A DNA stretch of 64,000 nt from Micromonospora fulviviridis (GCF_014648395.1 NZ_BMRA01000002.1:372001-436000), one strand, 5' to 3'; numbered from the stretch's first letter, positions 26,591-35,303 are shown. The notes: generated from the sequence alone by a model not told the origin. Numbers and translations: made by a program.

Positions 26591-27847
26591 GTGGAGCTGG
26601 ACCTGGGGCGGGAGCAGCTGGTGGTGGTCGGCGGGTCGTTCGGCTCGCTGCGCTGGTTCGACCAGGAACTGCCGCCCGGCAGCGTCGTCCTGGTCGAGGA
26701 GCCGGACGTGATCCGCCGCCGGGGCCTGGAGCGCTTCACCGCCGAACTGCCGATGATCGCCCGGCTGGTGCCGGCCGAGTACCAGACCGGCTTCGACGCC
26801 GACGCCCTGCTCGCCCGGGAGCCCGGCCTCGCCACCGCCCGGCTGGTCCTGCCCGGCCTGGAGTACGCCGTCGGCGCCGTGGCCCGCCTGGCCGACCGGC
26901 TCGGCCTGCCCGGCGCCGGGGTGGCCGCCGCGGACGTCTTCTCCGACAAGCACCGGATGCGGCTGCTCGCCGACGCCACCGGCCTGGCCAACCCGGCGTA
27001 CGAGCTGGTCGACGACCCGGCGCGGGCGGCGGAGTTCGCCCGGGCGCACGGCGGCCGGTGCGTGCTCAAGCCCACCCGCCGCTCCGGCAGCCTGGGTGTG
27101 CAACTGGTCACCGACCCGGCGCAGATCGCCGCGCGCTGGGCGGCCAGCGCCACCCCGCCGGAGCCGGCCGAGGCCACCGAGCGCGGCCTGCCCACCGGCG
27201 TGCTCGTGGAGGAGCTGCTGGTCGGCTCGGAGCACAGCGTCGAGCTGCTGGTCGCCGAGGGCGAGACGATCTTCGCCAACGTCACGGACAAGCGGATCGC
27301 CGGCGGCCGGTACCCGGTGGAGACCGGGCACACCGTGCCGTCCGCGCTGCCGGGGGCGGAGCAGCGGGCGCTGCGGGACGCGGCGGTCCGGCTCGCCGAG
27401 GCGGCCGGCTTCCGCAGCGGCATGCTGCACAGCGAGTGGATCCTCGTCGACGGCGTGCCGACGCTTGTCGAGTGCGCCGCCCGGATGCCCGGCGACATGA
27501 TCACCGCGCTGGTCTCGATCGCCTACGAGTTCGACTTCATCGAGGCGTACCTGCGGGTGCTGCGCGGTGAGCGCCCCACGCTGCCGGCGCGGCCGACCGG
27601 CGCGGCGGCCGTCGAGTTCCTGGTCGCCCCGCCCGGCCGGGTCACCGCCGTGGACGGCCGGCGCGGCGCCCTGCGGGTGCCCGGCGTGCTCGACGTGCAG
27701 GTCGAGGCGAAGGTCGGGGACCACGTGCCGGAGCTGCTCTCCTCGGCGCACCGCAGCGGGCACCTGCTGGCCTGGGGGGCCACCCCCACCGAGGCGGAGA
27801 GCGCCGCCCGCAAGGCCGCCGGCGAGATCCGGATCACCGCCGGCTGA
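26591..27847 (+). CDS. Orphan ATP-grasp ligase
   Basis: GTG 26591 follows GGGGAGGA at about 7 bp, and a TAGGGT -10 sits at 26534-26539. The 418-aa protein has an N-terminal pre-grasp domain, then the ATP-grasp fold: DKHRMRLLADATGL, RCVLKPTRRSGSLGV, GVLVEELLVGSEHSVELLV and LVECAARMPGDM with the metal-binding acids. The C-terminal 100 residues resemble the small domain of carboxylase-type ATP-grasp enzymes. It may join an amine or amino acid to a carboxylate. There is no partner gene, so the product is unknown. In M. tuberculosis the rpmB-thiL interval carries ung instead. Confidence 0.8.
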   Translation: MELDLGREQLVVVGGSFGSLRWFDQELPPGSVVLVEEPDVIRRRGLERFTAELPMIARLVPAEYQTGFDADALLAREPGLATARLVLPGLEYAVGAVARLADRLGLPGAGVAAADVFSDKHRMRLLADATGLANPAYELVDDPARAAEFARAHGGRCVLKPTRRSGSLGVQLVTDPAQIAARWAASATPPEPAEATERGLPTGVLVEELLVGSEHSVELLVAEGETIFANVTDKRIAGGRYPVETGHTVPSALPGAEQRALRDAAVRLAEAAGFRSGMLHSEWILVDGVPTLVECAARMPGDMITALVSIAYEFDFIEAYLRVLRGERPTLPARPTGAAAVEFLVAPPGRVTAVDGRRGALRVPGVLDVQVEAKVGDHVPELLSSAHRSGHLLAWGATPTEAESAARKAAGEIRITAG

Positions 27848-27853
27848 CCGGCG

Positions 27854-28321
27854 TCAGAGCGGGCGGCCGAAGGAGAGGCAGCCCGGGGCGTCCTGGTAGA
27901 AGCCGAAGTTCGGGATCCGCTCGTAGCCGGCCGACGTGTACATGGCGATCGCCTCGGGCTGCTTGTCGCCGCACTCCAGGATGATCCGCTTGCGGCCCTG
28001 CTCCCGGGCGGAGTGCTCCACCGCCGCGAGCACCGCGCGGGCCACGCCCCGGCCACGGGCGGCCGGCGCCGTGTACATGCGCTTCAGCTCGGCCGTCTCG
28101 CCCTCGTCGCCGTGGCTGCGCCAGCCGCCGCAGCCCACCGGCTGCCCGTCGAGGTAGGCGACCAGGAAGGTGCCGGCCGGCGGCTCGAAGTCGGCCGCGT
28201 CGACCGGCGTCTCGTCGCCGCTGCCGCCGTACCGCTGGCCGAGGTCGGCCAGGGCCGCCCGGATCAACGCCTGCGACTCGGGCGCGTCGAAGCGCCGCAC
28301 CCGGATCTCGATCTCGCTCAC
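27854..28321 (-). CDS. GNAT acetyltransferase
   Basis: This 155-aa protein has the acetyl-CoA loop RGRGVARAVL and the late YTSAGYERIPNFGFY segment of a small GNAT enzyme. TAELKRMYTAP before the loop is typical. The acceptor is unknown. The ORF starts at GTG 28321, which has no Shine-Dalgarno but a TACGCT hexamer 7 nt upstream, so it is probably leaderless. It ends 7 bp from the ATP-grasp stop on the opposite strand. Confidence 0.85.
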   Translation of the reverse strand: MSEIEIRVRRFDAPESQALIRAALADLGQRYGGSGDETPVDAADFEPPAGTFLVAYLDGQPVGCGGWRSHGDEGETAELKRMYTAPAARGRGVARAVLAAVEHSAREQGRKRIILECGDKQPEAIAMYTSAGYERIPNFGFYQDAPGCLSFGRPL

Positions 28322-28328
28322 GGACTGA

Positions 28329-28334
28329 AGCGTA
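28329..28334 (-). promoter_or_regulatory. Leaderless -10 box of the GNAT gene
   Basis: TACGCT on the minus strand lies 7 nt before GTG 28321, with no Shine-Dalgarno between, so the transcript would begin at the start codon. Confidence 0.5.
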
Positions 28335-28384
28335 CGACCGGGACCGGGGCCGCCCGGGGCCCGATCCCCGGCATCGGACGCAGA

Positions 28385-29332
28385 TCACTCCGTCCGGCGG
28401 AAGTGGTCCCAGCCCGCGGTGCCCGCGTAGGGCGCGCCGTCCACGGTCACCCCGGCGCCCTCGGTCACCCGGCCGACCGGCCGCCAGCCCGCGGGCAGCG
28501 TCGCGGTCGCCGGGAAGGTCGCCGCCAGGGCGTGGTCGTCGCCCCCGGCCAGGATCCATGCGTACGGGTCGACGCCGAGGGCCTGCGCCGCGTCGCGCAT
28601 CTGCCGGGGCACCTCGAACGCCTCCCGGGTCAGGTCGACGGCCACCCCGCTGGCCTTCGCCACGTGCCCCAGGTCGGCCAGCAACCCGTCCGACACGTCG
28701 ATCATGGCGGTGGCGCCGTTCGCGGCGGCCTCCGGGCCGGCCGCGTACGGCACCTCGGGGCGGCGGAACGCCTCCACGAGCAGCCGGGGGGTGCGGAACC
28801 CCCGGGACAGCACGGTGTAGCCGGCGGCCGCCCAGCCGGTCCGACCCGCGAGGGCCACCACGTCCCCCGGGCGGGCCCCGGAGCGGACCACCGGTGGCCG
28901 GCCGGCCAGGTCGCCGAGGGCGGTCACCGCGATGGTCAGCGTCGGGCTGGCGGACATGTCCCCGCCGACCACGCTCGCGCCCACCAGGGCCGCCTCGGCG
29001 CCCAGCCCGTCGGCCAGCTCCTCGGCCCAGGCCGGGTCGAGGTCGGTCGGCATGCAGAGGGCGACCAGCAGCGCGGTCGGGGTGGCCCCCATGGAGGCGA
29101 TGTCGGCCAGGTTGGCCGCCGCCGCCCGGTGTCCCACGTCGCGGGCCCCGGACCAGTCCCGGCGGAAGTGCCGCCCCTCCACGAGCACGTCCGTGGAGGC
29201 GACCACCCGCCGGTCCGGCGCCGCGACCACCGCCGCGTCGTCTCCGGGGCCGAGCAGGCAGCTCTCCCCCTGGGCCAACCGGGCGGTCACCCGGTCGATC
29301 AGCCCGAACTCACCGACATTCGCGACCGTCAT
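28385..29332 (-). CDS. thiL: Thiamine-monophosphate kinase
   Basis: This 315-aa enzyme has the N-terminal GPGDDAAVV metal/ATP motif, STDVLVEGRHF, NLADIASMGATPTALLVAL, VGGDMSASP and the DVSDGLLADLGH loop. These match ThiL, which phosphorylates thiamine monophosphate to the diphosphate. GAGGGG lies 5 bp before ATG 29332. No other thiamine gene is near. It is divergent from the AsnC-type gene. Confidence 0.95.
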   Translation of the reverse strand: MTVANVGEFGLIDRVTARLAQGESCLLGPGDDAAVVAAPDRRVVASTDVLVEGRHFRRDWSGARDVGHRAAAANLADIASMGATPTALLVALCMPTDLDPAWAEELADGLGAEAALVGASVVGGDMSASPTLTIAVTALGDLAGRPPVVRSGARPGDVVALAGRTGWAAAGYTVLSRGFRTPRLLVEAFRRPEVPYAAGPEAAANGATAMIDVSDGLLADLGHVAKASGVAVDLTREAFEVPRQMRDAAQALGVDPYAWILAGGDDHALAATFPATATLPAGWRPVGRVTEGAGVTVDGAPYAGTAGWDHFRRTE

Positions 29333-29441
29333 GCCGTCCCCTCGTCGCGCTCTTGTAGCTCCGCAGTCCCGCCACCACTACCCCGACGTGTGCTCGCTCA
29401 CCGCGTCCCGCCGGCGACCGATACAGATCAGGGCCGCTCCG

Positions 29442-29447
29442 TAGGGT
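29442..29447 (+). promoter_or_regulatory. -10 box of the AsnC-DUF3515 operon
   Basis: TAGGGT in the context CGTAGGGTAG, about 50 bp upstream of the GTG 29497 start. The leader carries GGAGG 7 bp before the start. Confidence 0.45.
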
Positions 29448-29496
29448 AGTTTCACCCTTCGGGCCGCCCCAGGCGGCGACGGACGGAGGTCGAGTC

Positions 29497-29730
29497 GTGG
29501 TACAGGCGTACATCCTCATCCAGACGGAGGTCGGTCGGGCGCGTGACGTGGCCGGTCTGATCGCGGACCTTGCCGGCGTGGTGCGCGTCGACGCCGTCAC
29601 CGGGCCCTACGACGTGGTCGTCCTCACCGAGGCGAACACCGTCGACGAGCTCGGCAAACTCATCGTCAGCAAGGTGCAGATGGTGCCCGGCATCACCCGC
29701 ACCCTCACGTGTTCGGTGGTGCGGCTGTAA
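29497..29730 (+). CDS. Stand-alone AsnC/Lrp ligand-binding (RAM) domain protein
   Basis: This 77-aa protein (MVQAYILIQTEVGRARDVAG to TLTCSVVRL) is one RAM domain without a DNA-binding helix-turn-helix. These small proteins form octamers that bind amino acids, and may modulate full-length Lrp regulators. GGAGG lies 7 bp before GTG 29497. The DUF3515 gene begins directly after its TAA, so the two are coupled. Confidence 0.9.
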   Translation: MVQAYILIQTEVGRARDVAGLIADLAGVVRVDAVTGPYDVVVLTEANTVDELGKLIVSKVQMVPGITRTLTCSVVRL

Positions 29731-30345
29731 GTGGAAGAAGTCACGTCCTCCCCCGCTTCCGACGAGTCCCGCCCGGCGCGTCGCGACCGGTCGAGCCGCA
29801 GCGCGGCGCTCTGGGCCACGCTGGTCGCGGTGCCGGTCACCCTGGCGGTGGCCGGCTTCACCTTCGCCAAGCTCGCCCCCGACACCCCGGCCGCCGCGCC
29901 GAGCCCGTCGGCGAGCGCCGTGCGGCCGCAGTCGACCGCGCCGGTCGAGCTGCCGGCCCCGGCCCTGGCCGAGCGTCCGGCCACGGTGTGCCGCGCCCTG
30001 GTGTCGCAGCTCCCGGCGACCGTCCGCGACCTCGCGCAGCGACCGGTCACCGCGGGCGCCGAGCAGAACGCCGCGTACGGCGACCCGGCGCTCACCGTGG
30101 CCTGCGGCGGCACGCCGCCGATCGTGCAGCCCACCGACGAGGTGTGGTCGGTGAACAAGGTCTGCTGGCACGCCGTGCAGGAGGCGGACGCCACCGTGCT
30201 GACCACCGTCGACCGGGAGACCCCGGTCCGGGTGCGCGTCCCGAAGCAGTACGAGCAGCCGCTCCAGTGGGTCACGCCGATCTCCGACGCGGTGGTCGCC
30301 TCGGTGCCGGCCGCGAAGACCGCCCCGTCCGGCTGCTCCGCCTGA
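29731..30345 (+). CDS. DUF3515 membrane-anchored protein
   Basis: This 204-aa protein has a cytoplasmic N-terminus rich in Arg/Ser, one membrane helix (ALWATLVAVPVTLAVAG), a Pro/Ala/Ser linker, and a DUF3515 domain with TVCRALVSQLP, VNKVCWHAVQ and PVRVRVPKQYEQPLQWV. The domain faces outside. Its steady position beside ddl and thiL in actinobacteria hints at an envelope role, but no function is established. GTG 29731 abuts the previous stop. Confidence 0.85.
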   Translation: MEEVTSSPASDESRPARRDRSSRSAALWATLVAVPVTLAVAGFTFAKLAPDTPAAAPSPSASAVRPQSTAPVELPAPALAERPATVCRALVSQLPATVRDLAQRPVTAGAEQNAAYGDPALTVACGGTPPIVQPTDEVWSVNKVCWHAVQEADATVLTTVDRETPVRVRVPKQYEQPLQWVTPISDAVVASVPAAKTAPSGCSA

Positions 30346-30376
30346 CCGTCGCCGGCCGGTCGCGACGCCCGCGGCG

Positions 30377-31471
30377 TCAGCGGCCGGCGCGGCGCAGCGC
30401 GGTGCGGATGAGCCGGTTGACCAGCTTCGGATACTCCAGCCCGCTGGCCGCCCACATCCGGGGGAACATCGAGGTCGGGGTGAAGCCCGGCATGGTGTTG
30501 ATCTCGTTGAGGTAGACGTCCAGCTCCGGCGTGACGAAGAAGTCGGCCCGGGCCAGGCCCGAACAGTCCAGCGCGGTGAACGCGCGGGTCGCGTACTCCC
30601 GCACCTGCCGGGTCACCTGGTCGGGCAGGTTCGCCGGGATGTCGTACTCGCAGGCGTCGTCGATGTACTTGGCCTCGAAGTCGTACCAGTCGTGGCCCGA
30701 GACCACGCGCACCTCGGCCAGCACCGACGCCTCCGGGGCCCCGCCGGCCTCGCCCTCCAGCACGCCGCACTCGATCTCGCGGCCCACGATCGCGCCCTCG
30801 ACCAGCACCTTGGTGTCGATCTCCCGCGCCGTCGCGACCGCCGCGTCGAGCTGCGCCCAGTCGTCGACCTTCGTGATGCCGAACGAGGAACCGGCGCGCG
30901 ACGGCTTCACGAAGACCGGCAGCCCGAGGCGGTCCTTGTCCTCCTCGGTCAGCGTCATCCCGGCGCGCAGCACCACGTACGGGCCGACCGGGATGCCCTC
31001 GGCGGCGCAGAGCTTCTTGGTGAACTCCTTGTCCATGGCGGCCGCCGAGGCGAACACGTTCGCCCCGACGTACGGGATGTCGGCCATCTCCAGCATCCCC
31101 TGGATGGTGCCGTCCTCGCCGTACGCGCCGTGCAGCACCGGGAAGACCACGTCCACGTCGGCCAGCGCCACGGGGCCCTGGGTCGGGTCGAGCACCATGA
31201 GGCCGCCCACCGCCGGGTCGGCGCGCAGCACCAGCTCGGCGCCGGAGCCGGCGGTGATCTCCGGGAGCTTGCGGTCGGCGATGGCGAGCTGGCCGGGGTC
31301 GCCGCTGGCCAGCACCCACTGGCCCTGCCGGGTGATGCCGACCGGCACGACCTCGAACTCGTCGGGGTCGAGGGCGGCCAGCACGCTGCCGGCGCTCACG
31401 CAGGAGATGCCGTGCTCCGGGCTGCGGCCGCCGAAGACGATCGCCACGCGGGTCTTGCCTGGGGTGGTCAC
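30377..31471 (-). CDS. ddl: D-alanine--D-alanine ligase
   Basis: The start at GTG 31471 is chosen because AGAGG lies 8 bp upstream; GTG 31480 is three codons longer and lacks spacing. The 364-aa ATP-grasp enzyme has [18 protein letters not shown] at the N-terminus (ATP/D-Ala1 site), [31 protein letters not shown] and [20 protein letters not shown]. It makes the D-Ala-D-Ala dipeptide for peptidoglycan. The GTIQGMLE to SMFPRMW region is the usual D-Ala-D-Ala type rather than D-Ala-D-Lac. Confidence 0.96.
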   Translation of the reverse strand: MTTPGKTRVAIVFGGRSPEHGISCVSAGSVLAALDPDEFEVVPVGITRQGQWVLASGDPGQLAIADRKLPEITAGSGAELVLRADPAVGGLMVLDPTQGPVALADVDVVFPVLHGAYGEDGTIQGMLEMADIPYVGANVFASAAAMDKEFTKKLCAAEGIPVGPYVVLRAGMTLTEEDKDRLGLPVFVKPSRAGSSFGITKVDDWAQLDAAVATAREIDTKVLVEGAIVGREIECGVLEGEAGGAPEASVLAEVRVVSGHDWYDFEAKYIDDACEYDIPANLPDQVTRQVREYATRAFTALDCSGLARADFFVTPELDVYLNEINTMPGFTPTSMFPRMWAASGLEYPKLVNRLIRTALRRAGR

Positions 31472-31782
31472 TGGAGTCACCTCTTCGTTCGCGACTGCGG
31501 CTGGCCGTGCTCGCCAGTGGCGCTCACCCGCTGACCTTACTGTGCGTGGCGAGTGCCGGTAGCCGATACCCGGGGAGACGACGCAACGACCGGCATCCGG
31601 TCAGTGCTCCATATACAGGGAGTAACCGGACGTGCGCGGGAGTGCAGAGGTGGACGGCGGCGACGTGGTCGCGTGACCGGAGCGGCGCATGCCGTGGTGA
31701 GCCCGGGCGGCCGGCGGCGGGACCTGCCACCGGCCGCCCGGCTCCCCCGCCCCCGTCACCGCGTCCCGGGGGCGGGCCCGGT
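31472..31782. other. Intergenic region upstream of ddl
   Basis: About 310 bp containing the ddl promoter area (an AT-richer CCATATACAGG near 31608-31619) and, at its far end, a hairpin past the stop of the small hypothetical gene. I see no further gene. Confidence 0.5.
31746..31776 (-). terminator. Hairpin terminator of the 76-aa gene
   Basis: Perfect 10-bp arms CCCGCCCCCG (31746-31755) and CGGGGGCGGG (31767-31776). It lies 7 bp past the stop at 31783 on the minus strand and has no U-tract. Confidence 0.55.
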
Positions 31783-32013
31783 TCAGTTCAGGTGGTCCGC
31801 GGTGCGTGGCCGGCGTCCGACCGCGATGACCTTGACCCGTTGCCGGCCGGCGCGGACCATGCCCAGCGCCATGAAGGCGCCGGCGATCCGGTCCGCCGCC
31901 TCCCGGTTGTTCGCGCCGACGACCTGCCGGCGACGCTCGGGGCTGGTGCGCTCGTTTCGCCAGGCCCCGTCGAGGGGGCGCACGTCGGTGAGGACCACGA
32001 GGAACCGGGTCAT
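31783..32013 (-). CDS. Small hypothetical protein (76 aa)
   Basis: ATG 32013 (MTRFLVVLTDVRPLDGAW) is the chosen start because third-position GC is high from here on, while the upstream frame is not protein-like. The protein has a beta strand, then an alpha region (ANNREAADRIAGAFMALGM) and a Lys/Arg-rich strand RQRVKVIAVGRR. This alternation looks like a small ferredoxin-like or ACT-type domain. I do not recognise the family. It has a structured leader at 32088-32129 and faces away from the XRE gene. Confidence 0.6.
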   Translation of the reverse strand: MTRFLVVLTDVRPLDGAWRNERTSPERRRQVVGANNREAADRIAGAFMALGMVRAGRQRVKVIAVGRRPRTADHLN

Positions 32014-32087
32014 CCCCGCCCACCGCCGGGCTGGCAGGCCGTCACCGTCATCGCGTCTCCTCCGCGTCTGGCGTGCCGGTACGGGCA

Positions 32088-32129
32088 CGCGGCGATCGGG
32101 TCGTGGGGGAGTAAAACCCGATCGCCGCG
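32088..32129. repeat. 14-bp perfect inverted repeat in the divergent promoter region
   Basis: CGCGGCGATCGGGT (32088-32101) and its exact complement (32116-32129) flank a 14-nt loop that contains GTAAA. It lies 75 bp upstream of the 76-aa gene and about 150 bp upstream of the XRE gene. It could be an RNA hairpin in the small gene's leader or a regulator site. Confidence 0.7.
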
Positions 32130-32199
32130 CGCCCCATCCCCTCCGGTCGCTCACCACCACCGTCGCCACGACAACCGGTGGTGAGGACGCCGTCACAGA

Positions 32200-32205
32200 T
32201 TGACA
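32200..32205 (+). promoter_or_regulatory. Consensus -35 upstream of the XRE gene
   Basis: A perfect TTGACA lies about 77 bp before the XRE start. A -10 near 32223-32229 (GCAACTC) is poor. The region between holds AT-richer DNA. Confidence 0.35.
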
Positions 32206-32281
32206 GGTGGACACGCGTGAATGCAACTCTCATCGGATTTCTCTCATGCCCGTCCTCCCGTTGATGTGCGACCATCGATGC

Positions 32282-33127
32282 ATGGCGCCGAAGACCGCCC
32301 GGGCCCGACGGCTCGGCATCGCCCTGCGGACCCACCGGGAGGCCGCCGGCCTCACCCTGGAGTCCGCGGCCGACGAGATCAACAGCACCCGCAGCACGCT
32401 GTCCCGCTACGAGAACGCGCAGACGCTGGTCAACCCGGCCACCGTGCGGGCGCTGCTCACCCTCTACGGGGTGGGCCCCGACGAGATCGCCGCGGCGGTG
32501 CAGCTCGCGAAGGACGCCCGCAAGCCCGGCTGGTGGGTCTCCTACTCGTACCTGCTCGACCGCCGGACCATCGACTTCATCGCCCTGGAGGCGGAGGCGA
32601 CCGGGATCGCCAACTTCGAGCCGTCAGTGGTGCCGGGCCTGCTCCAGACCGCCGACTACATCCGCGGGGTGATGCGCGGCGGCCCGCACACGCTCAGCGA
32701 CGAGCAGGTCGAGCAGCGGGTCAAGCTGCGGCTCGACCGCCAGCAACGGCTCACGGGTGACGATCCGCCGATCCTCGACGCCATCATCGACGAGGGGGCG
32801 TTACTGCGCCCGGTCGGGGGCCGGGCGGTGATGGGGGGTCAGTTGCAGCACCTGTTGAAGATGGCCGAGCTGCCCAACATCACCGTGCAGGTGATCCCAC
32901 TGGCGGCCGGATACCACCGGGGCACGCGGGGGTCGCTGCACATCCTGGAGTTCGCGGATCCGGAGGACCCGATCATCGCCTCGGTGGAGACGGTCGCCGG
33001 ACAGATGGTGCTGGACCGGCCGGGCGACCTGCGTACCTGCACCAAGATCATGGAGCACCTGCGGACCGTGGCGCTGAGCCCGGCGGCCAGCCGGGACGAG
33101 CTCCTCCGCCTGCTGAACGAGAGGTAG
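32282..33127 (+). CDS. XRE-family regulator with DUF5753 domain
   Basis: ATG 32282 (MAPKTARARRLGIAL) is used; the upstream extension has poor codon use. The 281-aa protein has an N-terminal helix-turn-helix (THREAAGLTLESAADEINST with the following SRYENAQTL) and a C-terminal DUF5753 domain (ARKPGWWVSYSYLLD, VVPGLLQTADYIRGVM, IIDEGALLRPVGG, VIPLAAGYHRG). It is the Streptomyces-type regulator that usually pairs with a DUF397 partner, as here. Paralogues of this pair affect development or antibiotic production. The DUF397 gene follows after 5 bp. Confidence 0.92.
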   Translation: MAPKTARARRLGIALRTHREAAGLTLESAADEINSTRSTLSRYENAQTLVNPATVRALLTLYGVGPDEIAAAVQLAKDARKPGWWVSYSYLLDRRTIDFIALEAEATGIANFEPSVVPGLLQTADYIRGVMRGGPHTLSDEQVEQRVKLRLDRQQRLTGDDPPILDAIIDEGALLRPVGGRAVMGGQLQHLLKMAELPNITVQVIPLAAGYHRGTRGSLHILEFADPEDPIIASVETVAGQMVLDRPGDLRTCTKIMEHLRTVALSPAASRDELLRLLNER

Positions 33128-33132
33128 AAGCG

Positions 33133-33333
33133 ATGAACGGCACGAACAGCGGCCGCCCCGTGGCGACCGGTTGGCGCAAGAGCAGCCACAGCGGCGATGA
33201 GGGCGCGTGCGTCGAGATGGCGCTGCTGCCGGAGGAGGTCGCGGTCCGCGACTCCAAGGACCCGGCCGGCCCGGTGCTGGTCTTCCCCCCGGCCGCCTGG
33301 GCCGCCTTCACCCACGCCCCGCCGCGCCCCTGA
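33133..33333 (+). CDS. DUF397 protein, partner of the XRE regulator
   Basis: This 66-aa protein has the DUF397 core WRKSSHSGDEGACVEMAL, then VAVRDSKDPAGPVLVFPPAAW. In streptomycetes such proteins bind and modulate a paired XRE(DUF5753) regulator, and by analogy this one works with the upstream gene, separated by 5 bp. AGAGG lies 8 bp before the ATG. Confidence 0.93.
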   Translation: MNGTNSGRPVATGWRKSSHSGDEGACVEMALLPEEVAVRDSKDPAGPVLVFPPAAWAAFTHAPPRP

Positions 33334-33347
33334 CCGGGCGCCGCGGC

Positions 33348-34400
33348 TCAGCCGACGACCAGCGGGCCGGCGGCGGCCCCACCGCGGACCGCCTCCAGCG
33401 CCGCGATGGCCACCCCGCGCGCCCCGGCCATGTCCCGGTCCGGCACCAGGGCGAAGGTCGCCACCGCACGCTGCTCGGCGCGGAGCACGGTGTGCTCCCG
33501 CACGGTCGCCAGGAACCAGTCGCGGAACTCCGGCGCGGCCTCCACCACCCCGCCGCCCACGAAGTACGCGTGCGGGTCGGTGAAGTTGGCCGCGATGGTG
33601 AACAGCCGCCCCAGGGCCATGGCCTGCTGGGTGAAGACCTCGCGGGCCAGCGGGTCGCCCCGCTCGCCGTATCCGCGGACCAGCTTCGCCGCGCGGGCCG
33701 GCTCCTCGGCCGCCAGCGGATGCCCCGGGAACCGGCCCAGCCAGTACGGCAGCAGGTTGTTCTCGATGGCGGTGAGCGAGGCGACGCTCTCCGCGTCCCC
33801 GGCGAAACCGCAGGCGCAGACCGGCACCGCCTGGCCGGGCGCGAGCAGCCCGTCGAGCGGGATGTGCACATGCCCGAACTCGCCCGCCATGCCTGCCGCG
33901 CCGCCGACCACCCGGCCGCCCTCCACCACGCCGCCCCCGAGCCCGGTGCCGACGATCGCGGCGACCGAGGAGCGGTCCATCGCGTCGGCGCCGAAGTGCA
34001 CGTGGTGCGCGTAGAGGGCCGCCGCGTTGCCGTCGTTGGCGTAGACCACCGGCAGGCCGAGCCGGTGCTCCAGCGCGCCGCGCACGTCGTAGCCGCGCCA
34101 GGCCGGCTGGGAGAAGTTGGTCGAGCCGCGCGAGGAGATCACCCCGGTGGCGCTGGCCGGGCCGGGGGTGTCCAGCCCGACCGCGCGGACCAGCTCGCGG
34201 GGCACCCCGGTCAGCGCCAGCACGCCGTCCAGCGCCCGGGCCAGCGCCTCGATCGCCGCCTCCGGCCCGGCCCGCACCTCGCTCGGGATCTCCACCAGCC
34301 CGTCCACCAGGAACCGGCCGTCGACCGTCAGCACGGTGGCGTTGTTGCTCGTGCCGCCGTTGTCCAGACCCACCACCACCGGCACACCCGCGCTGCCCAC
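33348..34400 (-). CDS. ROK-family sugar kinase
   Basis: GTG 34400 is chosen over GTG 34406 because GGGAGG then has an 8-bp spacing. The 350-aa protein has the N-terminal VVVGLDNGGTSNNATV phosphate loop, VVYANDGNAAALYAHHV with the catalytic Asp, and AIVGTGLGGGVVEGG. The usual ROK zinc motif CxCGxxGCxE reads CACGFAGDAES here, so the third cysteine is an Asp. It is probably a glucose, N-acetylglucosamine or related kinase. It stands alone, with no sugar transporter beside it. Confidence 0.85.
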   Translation of the reverse strand: MGSAGVPVVVGLDNGGTSNNATVLTVDGRFLVDGLVEIPSEVRAGPEAAIEALARALDGVLALTGVPRELVRAVGLDTPGPASATGVISSRGSTNFSQPAWRGYDVRGALEHRLGLPVVYANDGNAAALYAHHVHFGADAMDRSSVAAIVGTGLGGGVVEGGRVVGGAAGMAGEFGHVHIPLDGLLAPGQAVPVCACGFAGDAESVASLTAIENNLLPYWLGRFPGHPLAAEEPARAAKLVRGYGERGDPLAREVFTQQAMALGRLFTIAANFTDPHAYFVGGGVVEAAPEFRDWFLATVREHTVLRAEQRAVATFALVPDRDMAGARGVAIAALEAVRGGAAAGPLVVG

Positions 34401-34511
34401 CGCCACCGCCTCCCGCCGAGCCTGATCCGAGGCTAGTGGGCGGTACGGCGTCCCGCCACGGTCGCGCCGCCCCCGCCCGGTCCGGGGGCCCGGCGGGGTC
34501 AGGCGCGCGGC

Positions 34512-35303
34512 TCAGCCGGGCCGGCGGGCGGTGACGGCGGTGGCCTCCCACTCGTCGTCGTGCACGACGGTCGGGGCCAGGCCGGCGTCGGCCAGGACCG
34601 CGCAGAGCGCCTCGGCCTGGCCGGCGCTCACCTCCACCGCCAGGTGTCCGCCGGGGGCCAGCCACTCGGCCGCGCCGGCGGCCACCCGGCGCAGCACGGC
34701 CAGCCCGTCCGCGCCGCCGTCCAGGGCCACCGGGGCCTCGTACAGCCGCGCCTCCGCCGGCATCATCGCCACGGCGTCGCTCGGCACGTACGGGGCGTTC
34801 GCCACCACCAGGTCCAGCCGCCCCCGCCACCGGGTGGGCAGGGGCGCGAACAGGTCGCCCTCGTAGACCGGAACGCCCAGCGGGTCGAGGTTGCGGCGGG
34901 CACACGCCACGGCCGCCGGGTCGATGTCGGCGGCGGCCAGCCAGCGGGGCGCCAGCCGCCCGTGCAGCACCAGAGCGGCGGCGCCCGAGCCGCAGCAGAG
35001 GTCCAGCACGGCGGGCGACGGGCCGGCCACCGCCGCGGCGGCGGCGGCCAGCAGGGCGGTCCGCCCGCGGGGCACGAACACCCCGGGGTCGACGGCGACC
35101 CGCAGGCCGCAGAACTCGGCCCAGCCGAGCAGGTGCTCCAGCGGCAGGCCGGCGACGCGGCGGTCGACGAGGTCGGCCAGCGCCTCGGCCGAGCCGGCGG
35201 CGGCGATCAGCAGCTCCGCCTCGTCCTCGGCGAAGACACAGCCGGCGGCGCGCAGCCGGCCGACGAGGGCGGGACGGTCGGGAGTGAACAGGGTGGGTGT
35301 CAT
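34512..35303 (-). CDS. PrmC/HemK-related N5-glutamine methyltransferase homologue
   Basis: This 263-aa SAM methyltransferase has LPLEHLLGWAEFCGLRV, FVPRGRTALL, VLDLCCGSGAAAL and a catalytic motif written NAPYVPSD. PrmC itself has NPPY, where the Pro pair positions the Gln of release factors; the Ala here marks a separate paralogue group. GAAAGG lies 6 bp before ATG 35303. The true prmC is expected next to prfA elsewhere. Confidence 0.85.
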   Translation of the reverse strand: MTPTLFTPDRPALVGRLRAAGCVFAEDEAELLIAAAGSAEALADLVDRRVAGLPLEHLLGWAEFCGLRVAVDPGVFVPRGRTALLAAAAAAVAGPSPAVLDLCCGSGAAALVLHGRLAPRWLAAADIDPAAVACARRNLDPLGVPVYEGDLFAPLPTRWRGRLDLVVANAPYVPSDAVAMMPAEARLYEAPVALDGGADGLAVLRRVAAGAAEWLAPGGHLAVEVSAGQAEALCAVLADAGLAPTVVHDDEWEATAVTARRPG

